From an uncultured Dehalococcoidia bacterium (GTDB lineage Bacteria; Chloroflexota; Dehalococcoidia; Lucifugimonadales; UBA3495): a stretch of DNA of 64,000 bases. Each line of letters begins with the position of its first letter. Position 1 is the stretch's first letter. Made by a program: the position numbers and the translations under genes. Positions 26,394 through 35,164 of this stretch are shown in pieces. The stretch lies in the NCBI GenBank assembly GCA_951813535.1, contig OX638345.1, forward strand, positions 2,167,158-2,231,157. Direction: 5' to 3'. Under the pieces are notes generated by a model. The model worked only from the letters and a program-made list of their open reading frames with translations, searched no databases and had not been told where the DNA came from.

Positions 26394-27198
26394 CCCTCAG
26401 GCCTTCCAGAGCGTAGAGGTCGTTCAATTGATCATCGGTTACGAGATGCGATGGGAGGTCGAATTCGCGCGCGCCGTTGCGGAGACCGATCAGGCGCTCG
26501 AAGTAAGTACGGGCGACGTCGGTGGAATGGACCGTGGCCACCAGGGTTTTTCCGGCTTTCCGTGCCGCCTCGGTCAGGATGCCCATAACCTCGTCGGCTC
26601 GCGCCGGATCCAAAGAGGATACGGGTTCATCAGCGACGATTATCGCGGGATTCTGCACCAGGAGGCGGGCGACGGCCACCCGCTGCTGCTCACCACCGGA
26701 AAGCAAGCCGGCCCGCACCCGGGCGCGGTCGCTGACGCCCACTCGTTCCAGGGCGGTCAGGCCCATCTGCCGATCCTGTGGCCACAACAGCGAAACCACC
26801 GATTTGACGAGGCCCCAATCGCCCAGCCGTCCGGCAAGCACATTTTGCAAGGCCGAAAGGTTGGGTACGAGGTCGTACTGCTGGTGGATCATGCCCACCT
26901 CACGGGAGAGTTCGCGGCCGGGATGCAGGTCGGCCAGGTTTCTACCGCGCAGGTGGATGGATCCGTCGGACGGCTCCAACTCGCCGGCAATCATGGATAG
27001 CAGGGTGGTCTTGCCGCTGCCGCTGGGCCCGAGCAATGCCACCGTTTCGCCGGGCCGGATGGTCAACGAGAGCGGGCGAACCGCCTCTACATCGCCGTAG
27101 GTCTTGCCAGCCTCGTCGATCAGGACGGCCGGGGGTCTACTGCTCGGAGATGAGGCCGAGATCGCGGGCGATATTTTCGATGGGGAGGTAGTTTTCAT
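26386..27198 (-). CDS. phnC: Phosphonate/phosphite-type ABC ATPase
   Basis: A 270-residue ATPase. Walker A is GPSGSGKTT near residue 56, the Q-loop IHQQYDLVPNLSALQNVLAGRLG is diagnostic for PhnC, the signature is LSGGEQQRVAVAR and Walker B is IIVADEPVSSLDP. The only in-frame start is the ATG at 27198, which overlaps phnD by 62 bases; this is more than usual but no later ATG, GTG or TTG precedes the domain. It powers the uptake system with the two PhnE proteins. Confidence 0.9.
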   Translation of the reverse strand: MKTTSPSKISPAISASSPSSRPPAVLIDEAGKTYGDVEAVRPLSLTIRPGETVALLGPSGSGKTTLLSMIAGELEPSDGSIHLRGRNLADLHPGRELSREVGMIHQQYDLVPNLSALQNVLAGRLGDWGLVKSVVSLLWPQDRQMGLTALERVGVSDRARVRAGLLSGGEQQRVAVARLLVQNPAIIVADEPVSSLDPARADEVMGILTEAARKAGKTLVATVHSTDVARTYFERLIGLRNGAREFDLPSHLVTDDQLNDLYALEGLRDE

Positions 27199-28030
27199 TG
27201 GACGTAGGAATGAACCGGTCGGCCTGAAAGGCGTTCATGATTTCCTGATCGCGGCCGCCGTTGGCCGCATTCAGTTTGAGGAGAGCATCGACCAAACGCT
27301 GGGTGAATCCGGCGCCGTAGACATCGTCGAGCCCTGGTCGGACTACCCAGTGGTAGTCGACGTAGCCTGGGGAGGTGTAGAAGGCGGCGACTCGCGAAGT
27401 GTCAACGTCGCCCTGCTCCTGGCGGGTTTTCCACACGTTGGCGTTGAGGGCGCCGGCTTCGACCGCACCGGCTTCGACCTGTTTCCACGTGGCGTCGTGG
27501 GACCCGCTGTAGGCCACGCTCTTGAAATCGCCCTCGGGGACGATCCCTTCCTGAGCCAGGAAATAACGAGGCATCAGGTTGCCGGAGGTCGAGCTCTCGC
27601 TGCCGAAGGTGAACGTGCGACCCTTGAGGTCAGCCAGCGAGGATATGCCGGAATCGGGCGCGGCGACGAATACCGACGTGAAGTTTTCATCGGTGCTTCG
27701 CTGGGCCACGGCTGCCGAGCCGGGTACGGCAAGGCGCGCCTGGACTCCGGTCAGGCCGCCGTACCAGGCCAACTGCACATCGTTGTTATCCCAACCGGTG
27801 ACGAGGGCGGCGTAAGATTGCGAAGGCAGGTAGCGAACCTGTACTCCCGTTTCCTCCCCGAGGTGTTCGGCAAGAAGGTTGAAGCGCGCCTCAAGGATCG
27901 AGACGTCCTGATCGGGTATGCCGCCCACGTATAGGACGGGCTGTTCGTCATCCGCACAGGAGGCGATTGCCAGGACGGCTAGGAGCAGACCAAAAACGGC
28001 GGCAGCGCGCGCCAGGAAGCGTTGGAACAT
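27137..28030 (-). CDS. phnD: Phosphate/phosphite/phosphonate-binding lipoprotein
   Basis: A 297-residue substrate-binding protein of the PhnD/PtxB family. The signal peptide ends in the lipobox LAIASC, so Cys25 is the lipid anchor, as expected for a one-membrane or lipoprotein-anchored system. VQLAWYGGLTG, FGSESSTSGNLMPRYFL and YSGSHDATWKQVEAG are typical PhnD segments that bind the phosphonate group. No C-P lyase, phosphonatase or phosphite dehydrogenase is in the window, so whether the ligand is a phosphonate, phosphite or phosphate is open. First gene of the operon, with a long leader. Confidence 0.9.
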   Translation of the reverse strand: MFQRFLARAAAVFGLLLAVLAIASCADDEQPVLYVGGIPDQDVSILEARFNLLAEHLGEETGVQVRYLPSQSYAALVTGWDNNDVQLAWYGGLTGVQARLAVPGSAAVAQRSTDENFTSVFVAAPDSGISSLADLKGRTFTFGSESSTSGNLMPRYFLAQEGIVPEGDFKSVAYSGSHDATWKQVEAGAVEAGALNANVWKTRQEQGDVDTSRVAAFYTSPGYVDYHWVVRPGLDDVYGAGFTQRLVDALLKLNAANGGRDQEIMNAFQADRFIPTSNENYLPIENIARDLGLISEQ

Positions 28031-28227
28031 GAACGTTTCACCATCATTCTTGGGACGGCGTCCTCAGACGCCCAATTAGTCCAGGGAAGACGGGAAACGC
28101 GTACGGAGCGAACGGAAAGAAAGCGGTGATTCACCCGGCGCGCGCTGCACCCGCCCACCACTCAACCCGGAGTGGTCGGCTAGGCGCTCAAGTAAATCCG
28201 GAACCCGCGCTACACATACCGCGAGAA

Positions 28228-28256
28228 ATGATACCCAGCGTTTGCGTCGGCGTCAA
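28228..28256 (-). promoter_or_regulatory. Promoter of the phnDCEE operon
   Basis: TTGACG (28256-28251), 17-base spacer, TATCAT (28233-28228) on the minus strand. Transcription would start near 28221, leaving a leader of about 190 bases before phnD. The leader has a GGCGTC/GACGCC hairpin (28057-28072) but no riboswitch class that I recognise. I see no clear Pho box. Confidence 0.6.
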
Positions 28257-28318
28257 CGCGGTGCGCGCACATCGACCTCAAACGGTTCAACCGCGTCGAG
28301 TACGCTGATTTTGGCGTG

Positions 28319-28350
28319 TGAGGTCCGCAGGTGTGGCGAGGCGGACCTCA
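28319..28350 (-). terminator. Hairpin downstream of the FMN dehydrogenase gene
   Basis: A perfect 10-bp stem, TGAGGTCCGC (28319-28328) with GCGGACCTCA (28341-28350), and a 12-base loop, 17 bases past the stop codon on the minus strand. No T-run follows, so it may protect the 3' end more than terminate. Confidence 0.4.
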
Positions 28351-28366
28351 AAGCCTGGAGGCCTCG

Positions 28367-29479
28367 TTACCTGAAATCTGCAGGAGACGGGAATGAGGCC
28401 AATAACGGAGAGACCGTATCAATGGTGGCCGAGCTGATGCTTTCAACCGTGGGACAACCGCACATGCCCATGGTGGCGTCCAACTCGTCGCGTAACAACT
28501 CGAGGACGGCGGCGACCCCCGGGGAGCCGTCAACCGCCAGACCCCAGAAAAGCGGGCGGCCAATGAGCACCGAGCGGGCGCCCAGCGCGAGGGCTTTGAA
28601 TATATCGGTCCCGCGACGGACGCCTCCGTCCAGGTAAACCTCTGCGTTGCCAGCGACGGAGTTCACCACCTCGGGTAGTACTTCGATGGTAGCGGGGGTC
28701 GTGTCGAGGTAACGCCCGCCGTGGTTGGATACTATCACCGCCTTGGCGCCGTTTTCCGCCGAAAGGCGTCCGTCCTCGCCCGCCATGATCCCTTTGACGA
28801 CGACGGGCAGATTGATGCTGGATGCGAACCAATCCAGGTCGTCCCACGTGGATGCCACGTCCCTGATATCGCTGGGTCCGGCCGGGGCGTCGGCCGCGAA
28901 TTTCCAGGTGTGGGTGCCCAGGTCCAGTTGGGCATAGTTGGGCGATTCCGCGCCGACGTAATCGTTGCGGATGTTACGCTCGCGCTTGGGTTTGATCTTG
29001 GCGTCCAAGGTCATGCAGATGGCCGAGTACCCGGCTTCTTCCGCGCGAGCCGCCATCTCGAGGGTCAGTCCGCGATCCTTGAAGAAGTACTGCTGGAACC
29101 AGAGTGGACCTGACGCCGACGCCGCCACGTCCTCGAGGGTGCGGGAGGCGTGAGAGCTGAGGACCATGACCGTTCCCATGGCTCCGGCCGCCTGGACGGT
29201 GGCGATTTCTGCCTCGGGGTGGGCCGCGCCGTGGTTTCCGGCGGGATCCAGCATCACCGGGAGGGCGATTTCCTGGCCCAGAACCGTTGTGGCCATGGAC
29301 CGGTTTTCCACATCCACCATCATGCGAGGCCGCAACATTATGGAATCGTAAACCGCCCTGGTGCGACGGATGGTTATCTCATCGGTGGCGCCGCCGGCGA
29401 TGAAATCGTAGTGTCCCTGCTCGATCCGCTCCCTCGCAATCTGTTCGTACTCGAAAATATTGACTGGTTCCGTGGCCAT
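28367..29479 (-). CDS. FMN-dependent 2-hydroxyacid dehydrogenase/oxidase
   Basis: A 370-residue TIM barrel of the lactate/glycolate oxidase family. The catalytic His is in SNHGGRYLD (usually RQLD), and DGGVRRGTDIFKALALGA and GRPLFWGL bind FMN phosphate. QQYFFKDR in the barrel is also conserved. It should oxidise a 2-hydroxyacid such as lactate or glycolate, or mandelate, passing electrons to oxygen or a quinone. I use the ATG at 29479 because GAGGT lies seven bases upstream. It faces away from rnpB. Confidence 0.9.
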   Translation of the reverse strand: MATEPVNIFEYEQIARERIEQGHYDFIAGGATDEITIRRTRAVYDSIMLRPRMMVDVENRSMATTVLGQEIALPVMLDPAGNHGAAHPEAEIATVQAAGAMGTVMVLSSHASRTLEDVAASASGPLWFQQYFFKDRGLTLEMAARAEEAGYSAICMTLDAKIKPKRERNIRNDYVGAESPNYAQLDLGTHTWKFAADAPAGPSDIRDVASTWDDLDWFASSINLPVVVKGIMAGEDGRLSAENGAKAVIVSNHGGRYLDTTPATIEVLPEVVNSVAGNAEVYLDGGVRRGTDIFKALALGARSVLIGRPLFWGLAVDGSPGVAAVLELLRDELDATMGMCGCPTVESISSATIDTVSPLLASFPSPADFR

Positions 29480-29616
29480 GGTCATTACCTCAAGGCAGTG
29501 TTGGAAACCCGGTGAAGAGTTCGCCGCCATTATACATAGCAGGACGCGATTTCCTGGCCGGGTTCGGCTGCGTTACTGACTTCGCCTCTACCGGCGGAGG
29601 GCCGTACTGCGATTGC

Positions 29617-29645
29617 TTGACCCTCATACATGCCCATGCTAGCCT
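29617..29645 (+). promoter_or_regulatory. Promoter of rnpB
   Basis: TTGACC at 29617-29622, 17-base spacer, TAGCCT at 29640-29645. It places the start at about 29652, matching the first base of the long P1 helix. Confidence 0.65.
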
Positions 29646-29652
29646 CGCATCA

Positions 29653-30080
29653 GGAGAAAGTCGGACCGGCCGGGTGGCCGCCGCGAGGTCTCGCACCTCG
29701 GGGAGGAAAGTCCGGGCTCCACCGGACAGGGTGCTGGGTAACGCCCAGGCTCCGGCTCGTTCAATCGGGCCGGGGACGGAAAGTGGCACAGAAACATACC
29801 GCCGGGCCGTCGCAAGCGAACCGGCAAGGGTGAAATCGGGCGGTAAGAGCGTCCGGCCGAGTGCGGTGACGCACCGGCGGCCAAACCCCACCTGGAGCAA
29901 GGCCAAATAGGGGGACTATGGGTGTCCGGCCCGTCCCCGGGTTGGCCGCTCGACCCCAGCGGCAACGCTGTCCCGACCCACGGGGCGGTGCGGGTGACAC
30001 CGCATGCGGGGCTAGATAGATGGTCACCATCCGCTTCCAGCGGATACAGAACCCGGCTTACAGGCCGCCCGGCATTCTCC
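29653..30080 (+). ncRNA. rnpB: RNase P RNA, class A
   Basis: The catalytic RNA of RNase P, which matures tRNA 5' ends. All the conserved parts are present in order: GAGGAAAGTCCGGGCTCC at 29703-29720, ACAGAAACATACCGCC near 29788, CCAAATAGGGGGAC near 29905, and ACAGAACCCGGCTTA at 30046-30060. The ends pair: GCCGGGTGGCC (29669-29679) with GGCCGCCCGGC (30063-30073), and outside it GGAGAA (29653-29658) with TTCTCC (30075-30080), giving a long P1. Any open frames across this region are accidental. Exact ends are estimated from the P1 pairing and promoter. Confidence 0.95.
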
Positions 30081-30148
30081 GCTTCCTGATCAAATGCCGA
30101 ACCTCCACCCACCGACGCGTACGATTCCTGCAATATACGGAGAACGAA

Positions 30149-30922
30149 ATGGTCAGAACTAACCGAGCCAAAGCCAAGCTGTTAGCCGGGGAGATCGCGG
30201 TAGGGGGCAGCGTAAACTTTTACGCGCCGATTGTGGTCGAGATGTACGGAGTGCTGGGTTTCGACTGGGCCTGGATTGATTGCGAGCATGGGTCGTCAAA
30301 CGACTCAGAATCGGAAAACATGATCCGGGCGGCTGAACTGCACGACATCACTCCCGTCGTGAGAGTTCCCAACGCCGAGCCGTCGACATTGTTGCGGTTC
30401 CTGGACCGCGGAGCCCAGGGTCTCATCGTCCCGCACATCAACAACCGAGAAGAAGCCGAAGCGGTGGCCCGGGCGTCCCATTACTACCCGATGGGTGACC
30501 GCAGCAGTTCCACGGGCGGGCGCACCAACCGACTTGGCAGCGGACTGCCGCCGGCCGAGTATTACGAGGCCGCAAACCGGGAAACGCTGGTGGTCTGCAT
30601 GGTCGAGACCCCGGAGGCGGTGGCCAACGTGCGTGACATCGCTTCCGTAGACGGGGTGGATGCAATCCTGGTGGGCAGCAGTGACCTGACGCAGGCAATG
30701 GGCATGCCCGCGCAGGCCGACGTCGACGCCGCGATCTCGCAGGTGATAGAGGGAACGCTGGCAGAAGGCAAGATCATCGGTGTAGCGGGCGCGGGTATGA
30801 CCGTGGACAACGTGGGTCGGTTCCGCGAGTTCGCCGAGCGTGGGGTGAGGCTGATGTCGGTCAATATCCAGGACTTCGTGCGCCAGAGCGCCGGGAGGTT
30901 CCTGGAGGAGTTTAGGGTCTGA
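30149..30922 (+). CDS. HpcH/HpaI aldolase family protein
   Basis: A 257-residue class II (metal-dependent) aldolase of the HpcH/HpaI family, which cleaves 2-oxo-4-hydroxy acids to pyruvate and an aldehyde. GFDWAWIDCEHG near residue 35, AQGLIVPHINNREEAE near 93, a metal-binding Glu in CMVETPEA and Asp in VGSSDLTQAMG match the family. The ATG at 30149 has GGAG six bases before it; the longer upstream frame reads through rnpB. Hydroxy-dicarboxylate or 2-keto-3-deoxy-sugar-acid substrates are both possible. Confidence 0.88.
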   Translation: MVRTNRAKAKLLAGEIAVGGSVNFYAPIVVEMYGVLGFDWAWIDCEHGSSNDSESENMIRAAELHDITPVVRVPNAEPSTLLRFLDRGAQGLIVPHINNREEAEAVARASHYYPMGDRSSSTGGRTNRLGSGLPPAEYYEAANRETLVVCMVETPEAVANVRDIASVDGVDAILVGSSDLTQAMGMPAQADVDAAISQVIEGTLAEGKIIGVAGAGMTVDNVGRFREFAERGVRLMSVNIQDFVRQSAGRFLEEFRV

Positions 30923-31224
30923 TCCGGACGTTGTTTCGGTACTGCACGGCTAGCCAAACGCGAAATTAGTGAACCCGTGAAACCGTTGTATAAACCGTGA
31001 CGCATGGTAAGGAGATTGCTTACACGACACAACGAACGGAAGTGTGTGTCGCTGTGCGATTATTGGCCTGATGCAACGGCGGATACTTCGCCACTTTGGC
31101 GATTAGGGCATTTCGCCACAATCAGAAACAGAGGACAACCCCGGTTGGGCAGCGACTTCTATCTGATGGTGCCATCGGTTTCATCCTCACTGCAACGTTG
31201 TCAATCGGATATAGAGGCGTGACC
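30923..31224. other. Intergenic stretch before the nuclease-like gene
   Basis: About 300 bases with lower GC than the flanks and no supported gene. A possible promoter is TTAGTG, 17 bases, TATAAA ending near 30995. It marks the left edge of the AT-richer segment that includes the next gene. Confidence 0.4.
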
Positions 31225-31995
31225 ATGTCAATGACGGACCAAGCAGACGTGATTACAACCCTCCGCACTCGTATCCAAAGAAACTTGGGTGTTTTGAAAC
31301 GTAGCGAGAGAGTAACGCGTATTAGCCTCATTGATCCCCTGCTCCAATCCGTGGGATGGGATGTCACCGATCCGACGCAAGTGGCGCAAGAATATACGTT
31401 GCCAGATGGAACTAGGGCCGACTATGTAATGCTGGACCCAACGACCCGGACGCCATTAATGATCGTAGAAGCCAAACGTCTAGGCACTAATTTACAACTG
31501 CACATTGATCAGATGCGACGGTACGCAATCGCGTTAAATTGCCAGCGAGCAGTATTGACTGACGGCGATAATTGGATGATATTTGAAGATGGTACCTACA
31601 ACGTGCGTGGAAGGCAAACATTTTGCATTACCAAAAATGCGTTAAGCCAATGCACGTCTAATGTCCATCGCATAGCTTCCCCAGAACAGCGAAAAGCGAT
31701 AGAGTACCGTCTAGCAGCGGAACGATGGCTATCTGACGAGAAACGAATGAGGCAGTCTGCAGAGCATCAGCTGTCACGCGAGCAGAAGACTCGCCGCAAA
31801 GCCAAGCGCAAGTTGGCCAAAGAGCGGAAGAACAGAGAGGATGCGGAACGTTGGCTAGCTAATGAGCGAACGCGCAGGAAACAAGCGTCGCAACCTCGCA
31901 CAAATCAACGGATAGATACAGCAATCAAAATCACGATTACAGCCGGCGGATATTTGCTGGCACTTGTCATCATTGCTTTGCTGTTCGTCCTGTAA
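31225..31995 (+). CDS. Membrane-anchored PD-(D/E)XK (HSDR_N-like) protein
   Basis: A 256-residue protein in three parts. Residues 10-150 resemble the N-terminal nuclease domain of type I restriction HsdR subunits: IDPLLQSVGWD, then the PD-(D/E)XK core with Asp66 (ADYVML), Glu82 and Lys84 (IVEAKRLG). Residues 155-225 are a Lys/Arg/Glu-rich coiled coil with a repeated AERWL(S/A)(D/N)E unit. Residues 234-256 form a hydrophobic C-terminal membrane anchor with no tail. GAGG eight bases before the ATG supports the start. GC is lower than in neighbours, suggesting transfer. No methylase or specificity gene is nearby, so it is not a classical type I system. Confidence 0.72.
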   Translation: MSMTDQADVITTLRTRIQRNLGVLKRSERVTRISLIDPLLQSVGWDVTDPTQVAQEYTLPDGTRADYVMLDPTTRTPLMIVEAKRLGTNLQLHIDQMRRYAIALNCQRAVLTDGDNWMIFEDGTYNVRGRQTFCITKNALSQCTSNVHRIASPEQRKAIEYRLAAERWLSDEKRMRQSAEHQLSREQKTRRKAKRKLAKERKNREDAERWLANERTRRKQASQPRTNQRIDTAIKITITAGGYLLALVIIALLFVL

Positions 31996-32032
31996 ACGAC
32001 CTGTCAAGTCTACCGGCAAGAAGTTAGTGGCA

Positions 32033-33286
32033 ATGAGAATCCTGCACTTCTCCGATCTGCACATCGGTGTGGAGAACTACGGCCGCACTGATCCCAACAC
32101 CGGTCTGTCCACGCGGCTCGGAGATTTCCTGGACGCTCTGGATGAGTTGGTGGAGTATGCCCTGGCCAACGGGATCGATGTTGTGGTCCTGGCCGGCGAT
32201 GCGTACAAAGGTCGGGATCCGAGCCAGACCCACCAGCGCGAATTTGCGCGACGGTTGCTCCGGCTCTCGGAGGGCGGAATTTCGACGTTTCTGCTCCCGG
32301 GCAACCACGATCTGCCGGCGGCCACTGGTCGTGCCCACGCCGTGGAGATATTTTCCACCCTCCAGGTCCCGAACGTGTACGTGGGCGCAAGCCTGCAGAC
32401 GTATACGGTCCCGACCCGAACGGGCCCGCTGCAAGTCCTGGCGGTCCCGTGGCCGTCGCGCGGAGCTATGCTGGCACGGGAGCAGTCTAGAGGTCTCAGC
32501 ATCGAGGAGATACGAGCGGAGACGGAGCGTCGGATGACCATAGCCATTGCCGGTCGCGCCCAGGCGATCGACTCGGACGTACCCGCGATACTGGCCGGGC
32601 ACGTTACGGTGAACGGCGCGACGGTGGGGTCGGAACGGTCCATGATGCTGGGCAGCGATCACGTGCTGAACGTCAGCGCAGTGCAGCGACCGGAACTGGA
32701 ATACGTCGCGTTGGGGCACATCCACAAGCACCAGGTGCTCCGCCCTGCCGGCGGTGAAGGACCGGCGGTGGCGTACTCCGGCAGCCTGCAGCGGGTGGAC
32801 TTTTCCGAGGAAGCGGACCACAAGGGCTTCTGCGTGGTGGACATCGATCCCAAAGCTCCGCAAGGACAGAGACTGACCGATTTTCGTTTCCAGAACATCG
32901 CGGCGCGGCCGTTCGTTACCGTGGATGCTGCGGTTCCGGCGATTGAGCAGAACCCCGCCGAGTTCGTGACGCGGGCAATTTTGCGGCACCGGGTGGATGG
33001 CTCAATTGTGCGGTTGAGGATCAAGCTGTCATCGGAACAATCCGCAAAACTGAGGGACGCCGACCTGCGCCCGTCGTTGTCAGCGGCGCATTACGTAGCG
33101 AGTATTTCCCGAGAGGTGACGGACGCTGAGCGAAGGCGGATCTCGGTGGAACCGTCGGATCTCCAGCCGCTGAGTGCGCTGCGGCTGTATCTGGAGAGTC
33201 GCGGGTTCAGCGCCGAAAGGCGCGATCATTTGCTCGAGCGCGCCGAAGAACTGCTAGCCGCGGTTGGGACGGACCCGGAGCCGTGA
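32033..33286 (+). CDS. SbcD/Mre11-like exonuclease, no SbcC beside it
   Basis: A 417-residue calcineurin-fold phosphoesterase of the SbcD/Mre11 type. All metal motifs are visible: SDLHIG at 7-12, VLAGDAYKGRD, LPGNHDLP, AGHVTVNG and LGHIHKHQ. In SbcCD the partner SbcC is a large ATPase that holds the DNA ends; its gene normally follows, but here an S58 peptidase gene follows by a GTGA overlap. The ATG at 32033 is used because the fold begins there. It may act alone or with an SbcC elsewhere. Confidence 0.87.
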   Translation: MRILHFSDLHIGVENYGRTDPNTGLSTRLGDFLDALDELVEYALANGIDVVVLAGDAYKGRDPSQTHQREFARRLLRLSEGGISTFLLPGNHDLPAATGRAHAVEIFSTLQVPNVYVGASLQTYTVPTRTGPLQVLAVPWPSRGAMLAREQSRGLSIEEIRAETERRMTIAIAGRAQAIDSDVPAILAGHVTVNGATVGSERSMMLGSDHVLNVSAVQRPELEYVALGHIHKHQVLRPAGGEGPAVAYSGSLQRVDFSEEADHKGFCVVDIDPKAPQGQRLTDFRFQNIAARPFVTVDAAVPAIEQNPAEFVTRAILRHRVDGSIVRLRIKLSSEQSAKLRDADLRPSLSAAHYVASISREVTDAERRRISVEPSDLQPLSALRLYLESRGFSAERRDHLLERAEELLAAVGTDPEP

Positions 33287-34263
33287 CCTCGCGCGGCAAA
33301 CACTTCGGTTCCATCATGGACGTGCCCGGAATCGCAGCAGGTCACTGGACGGACGATGCGGCGGCAACCGGCTGCACGGTGATCCTCAGCACGGATGGCG
33401 CGGTGGGCGGTGTCGCCGTGCGCGGCGGATCGCCAGGTACACGGGAGACTGACTTGCTGGACCCTATCCGTCGGGTCGACCAGGTGCATGCGGTTTTGCT
33501 CAGCGGGGGAAGCGCCTTCGGCCTGGCCGCCGCCTCGGGTGTGCAGCAATGGCTGGAAGAGCGTGGCATCGGTTTCGAGGCGCCACACGGTCCCGTGCCC
33601 ATTGTCCCGGCTGCGATACTCTACGACCTGGGTGTTGGCAGAGCTGATGTGCGCCCCAACCCGGCAGCGGGCTATGCGGCGTGCGAAGCATCGGATGCGA
33701 ACGCGATGGCACGGGGTTCGGTCGGCGCCGGAACCGGCGCGACGGTGGCCAAGGCGTTTGGTCTCGAAGGTGCGGTCAAGGGAGGCATCGGCTCGGCGCG
33801 CTGCGTGCTGCCGGACGGGGTCTCGCTGGGAGCGGCGGTTGCGGTCAACGCGTGGGGCGGGATTTACGATCATCGAGACGGGGGACTGATTGCCGGGCCC
33901 CGAGCCGCAGACGGTTCGATGGCTGATCCCGTGGAGGTTATGTTGACCGGACAGACCTCTACGCGATCATCGTCCTTGACAAACACCACAGTTGGGGTCG
34001 TGGCCACTGACGCGAAGCTGGACAAGATGCAGGCGAATTTCGTGGCATCCGCCTGCCACGACGGATTGGCGTTGACCATCCGCCCGTGCCACACCCCCAG
34101 CGACGGGGACACGATGTTTTGCATGGCGACCGGTCAGAACGCGGCTGACGCGAACCTCATGGCCATAGTCACGGCGGCTACGCACGTGACAGCCTTGGCG
34201 GTTTTGGATGCGATTGGATCCGCACGGGGTTTGGCGGGGATACCGGCGGTATCGGAGTTGTAG
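33283..34263 (+). CDS. P1/S58 family peptidase (DmpA/NylC-like)
   Basis: A 326-residue N-terminal-nucleophile-type hydrolase. DVPGIAAGHWTD near the start, SGGSAFGLAAASG near 85 and the self-cleavage segment LTNTTVGVVATDAKL near 240 are the family signatures; the Thr after Asn would become the new N-terminus and nucleophile. Members cut N-terminal D- or beta-amino acids or cyclic amides. The GTG start forms GTGA with the sbcD stop, so the two are coupled even though their functions look unrelated. Confidence 0.87.
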   Translation: MTSRGKHFGSIMDVPGIAAGHWTDDAAATGCTVILSTDGAVGGVAVRGGSPGTRETDLLDPIRRVDQVHAVLLSGGSAFGLAAASGVQQWLEERGIGFEAPHGPVPIVPAAILYDLGVGRADVRPNPAAGYAACEASDANAMARGSVGAGTGATVAKAFGLEGAVKGGIGSARCVLPDGVSLGAAVAVNAWGGIYDHRDGGLIAGPRAADGSMADPVEVMLTGQTSTRSSSLTNTTVGVVATDAKLDKMQANFVASACHDGLALTIRPCHTPSDGDTMFCMATGQNAADANLMAIVTAATHVTALAVLDAIGSARGLAGIPAVSEL

Positions 34264-34264
34264 A

Positions 34265-35149
34265 ATGGCGCGAGCTGAGGATGTAGCCATCGGTTTCGTG
34301 GGAGCGGGCGTCCTGGGTAGTGGGCTGGCATTGGCGTTGAGCGCGGCGGGTTGGCGGGTTACCGCAATCGCGAGCCGGACGTACGCCAGCGCCGAGGGGG
34401 CGGCACGCCTGATTGAAGGTTGTTCGGTCCTGGAGAGCGCGCAACAGGTAGCGGATGCATGTGATCTGGTGTTCCTCACGACGCCCGACTCCGCGATATC
34501 TGAGGTGGCCGGGACGGTAAATTGGGCGCGGGACCAGGGCGTGACGCATTGCTGCGGCGCGGCGTCGACGGAGCTGCTGGCCTCGGCGGAAGATGCCGGC
34601 GCGGCGGTGGGAGCAATGCATCCCTTCCAGACCTTTGCGGCCATCGACGTTCCGGGGCAGGCAGCAGACCGACTGCAGGGAGTGACCTTTGCAATATCGG
34701 CTACCGGCTGGCTTGAGGAATTTCTGCCGACCCTGGCCCAATCGTTGGGCGGGCAAGCTATCGAGATCCCGGCGGAGATGCGGCCTCTTTACCACGCCAG
34801 CGCGGTGTTGAGTTGCGGATACTTGTCCACTCTGTTGGACGCGGCCGTGGGGTTGTGGACGAGCATGGGGTTCACGGAGGACGACGGTGTCAGGGCTGCG
34901 GTGCCATTGGCGCGGGCCACGATCGATGCCATCGAGCGGCAGGGACCGGCCAGCGCGGTGACCGGGCCAGTGGTGCGCGGCGACGCTGACACCTTGGCCG
35001 CGCATCTGGAACTGCTTGCGCGACACGCCGCGCATCTGCTCCCCTTGTACCGCCAGTTGACGGAATCGTCGCTCCATCTCGCCCGTGCCAAAGGAATTGA
35101 GGAACGGCAGTTGGACCAAATGAGGCGGACAATCGGCGGGTCGGACTGA
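34265..35149 (+). CDS. Rossmann-fold DUF2520 protein, possible ketopantoate reductase
   Basis: A 294-residue protein. GFVGAGVLGSGLALAL near residue 9 is an NAD(P)-binding Rossmann motif, and AMHPFQTF near 118 plus PLYHASAVLSCGYLSTLLDAA near 178 mark the C-terminal DUF2520 helical domain. It sits 15 bases before panB. A DUF2520-type enzyme, PanG of Francisella, was reported as an alternative ketopantoate reductase, as I recall; the product of PanB is ketopantoate, so that function fits here. It starts one base after the S58 stop. Confidence 0.78.
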   Translation: MARAEDVAIGFVGAGVLGSGLALALSAAGWRVTAIASRTYASAEGAARLIEGCSVLESAQQVADACDLVFLTTPDSAISEVAGTVNWARDQGVTHCCGAASTELLASAEDAGAAVGAMHPFQTFAAIDVPGQAADRLQGVTFAISATGWLEEFLPTLAQSLGGQAIEIPAEMRPLYHASAVLSCGYLSTLLDAAVGLWTSMGFTEDDGVRAAVPLARATIDAIERQGPASAVTGPVVRGDADTLAAHLELLARHAAHLLPLYRQLTESSLHLARAKGIEERQLDQMRRTIGGSD

Positions 35150-35164
35150 TAAAATCGCGGCACG

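Noticed and set aside
28031-28221. Possible riboswitch in the phnD leader
   Set aside because: Only one simple hairpin is visible and no known riboswitch core could be matched.
29512-30030. Open frames on both strands across this stretch
   Set aside because: They lie over RNase P RNA, whose conserved elements and P1 pairing explain the sequence.
31225-31995. Calling this a type I restriction enzyme
   Set aside because: Only the N-terminal nuclease-like domain is shared; helicase domain, HsdM and HsdS are absent.
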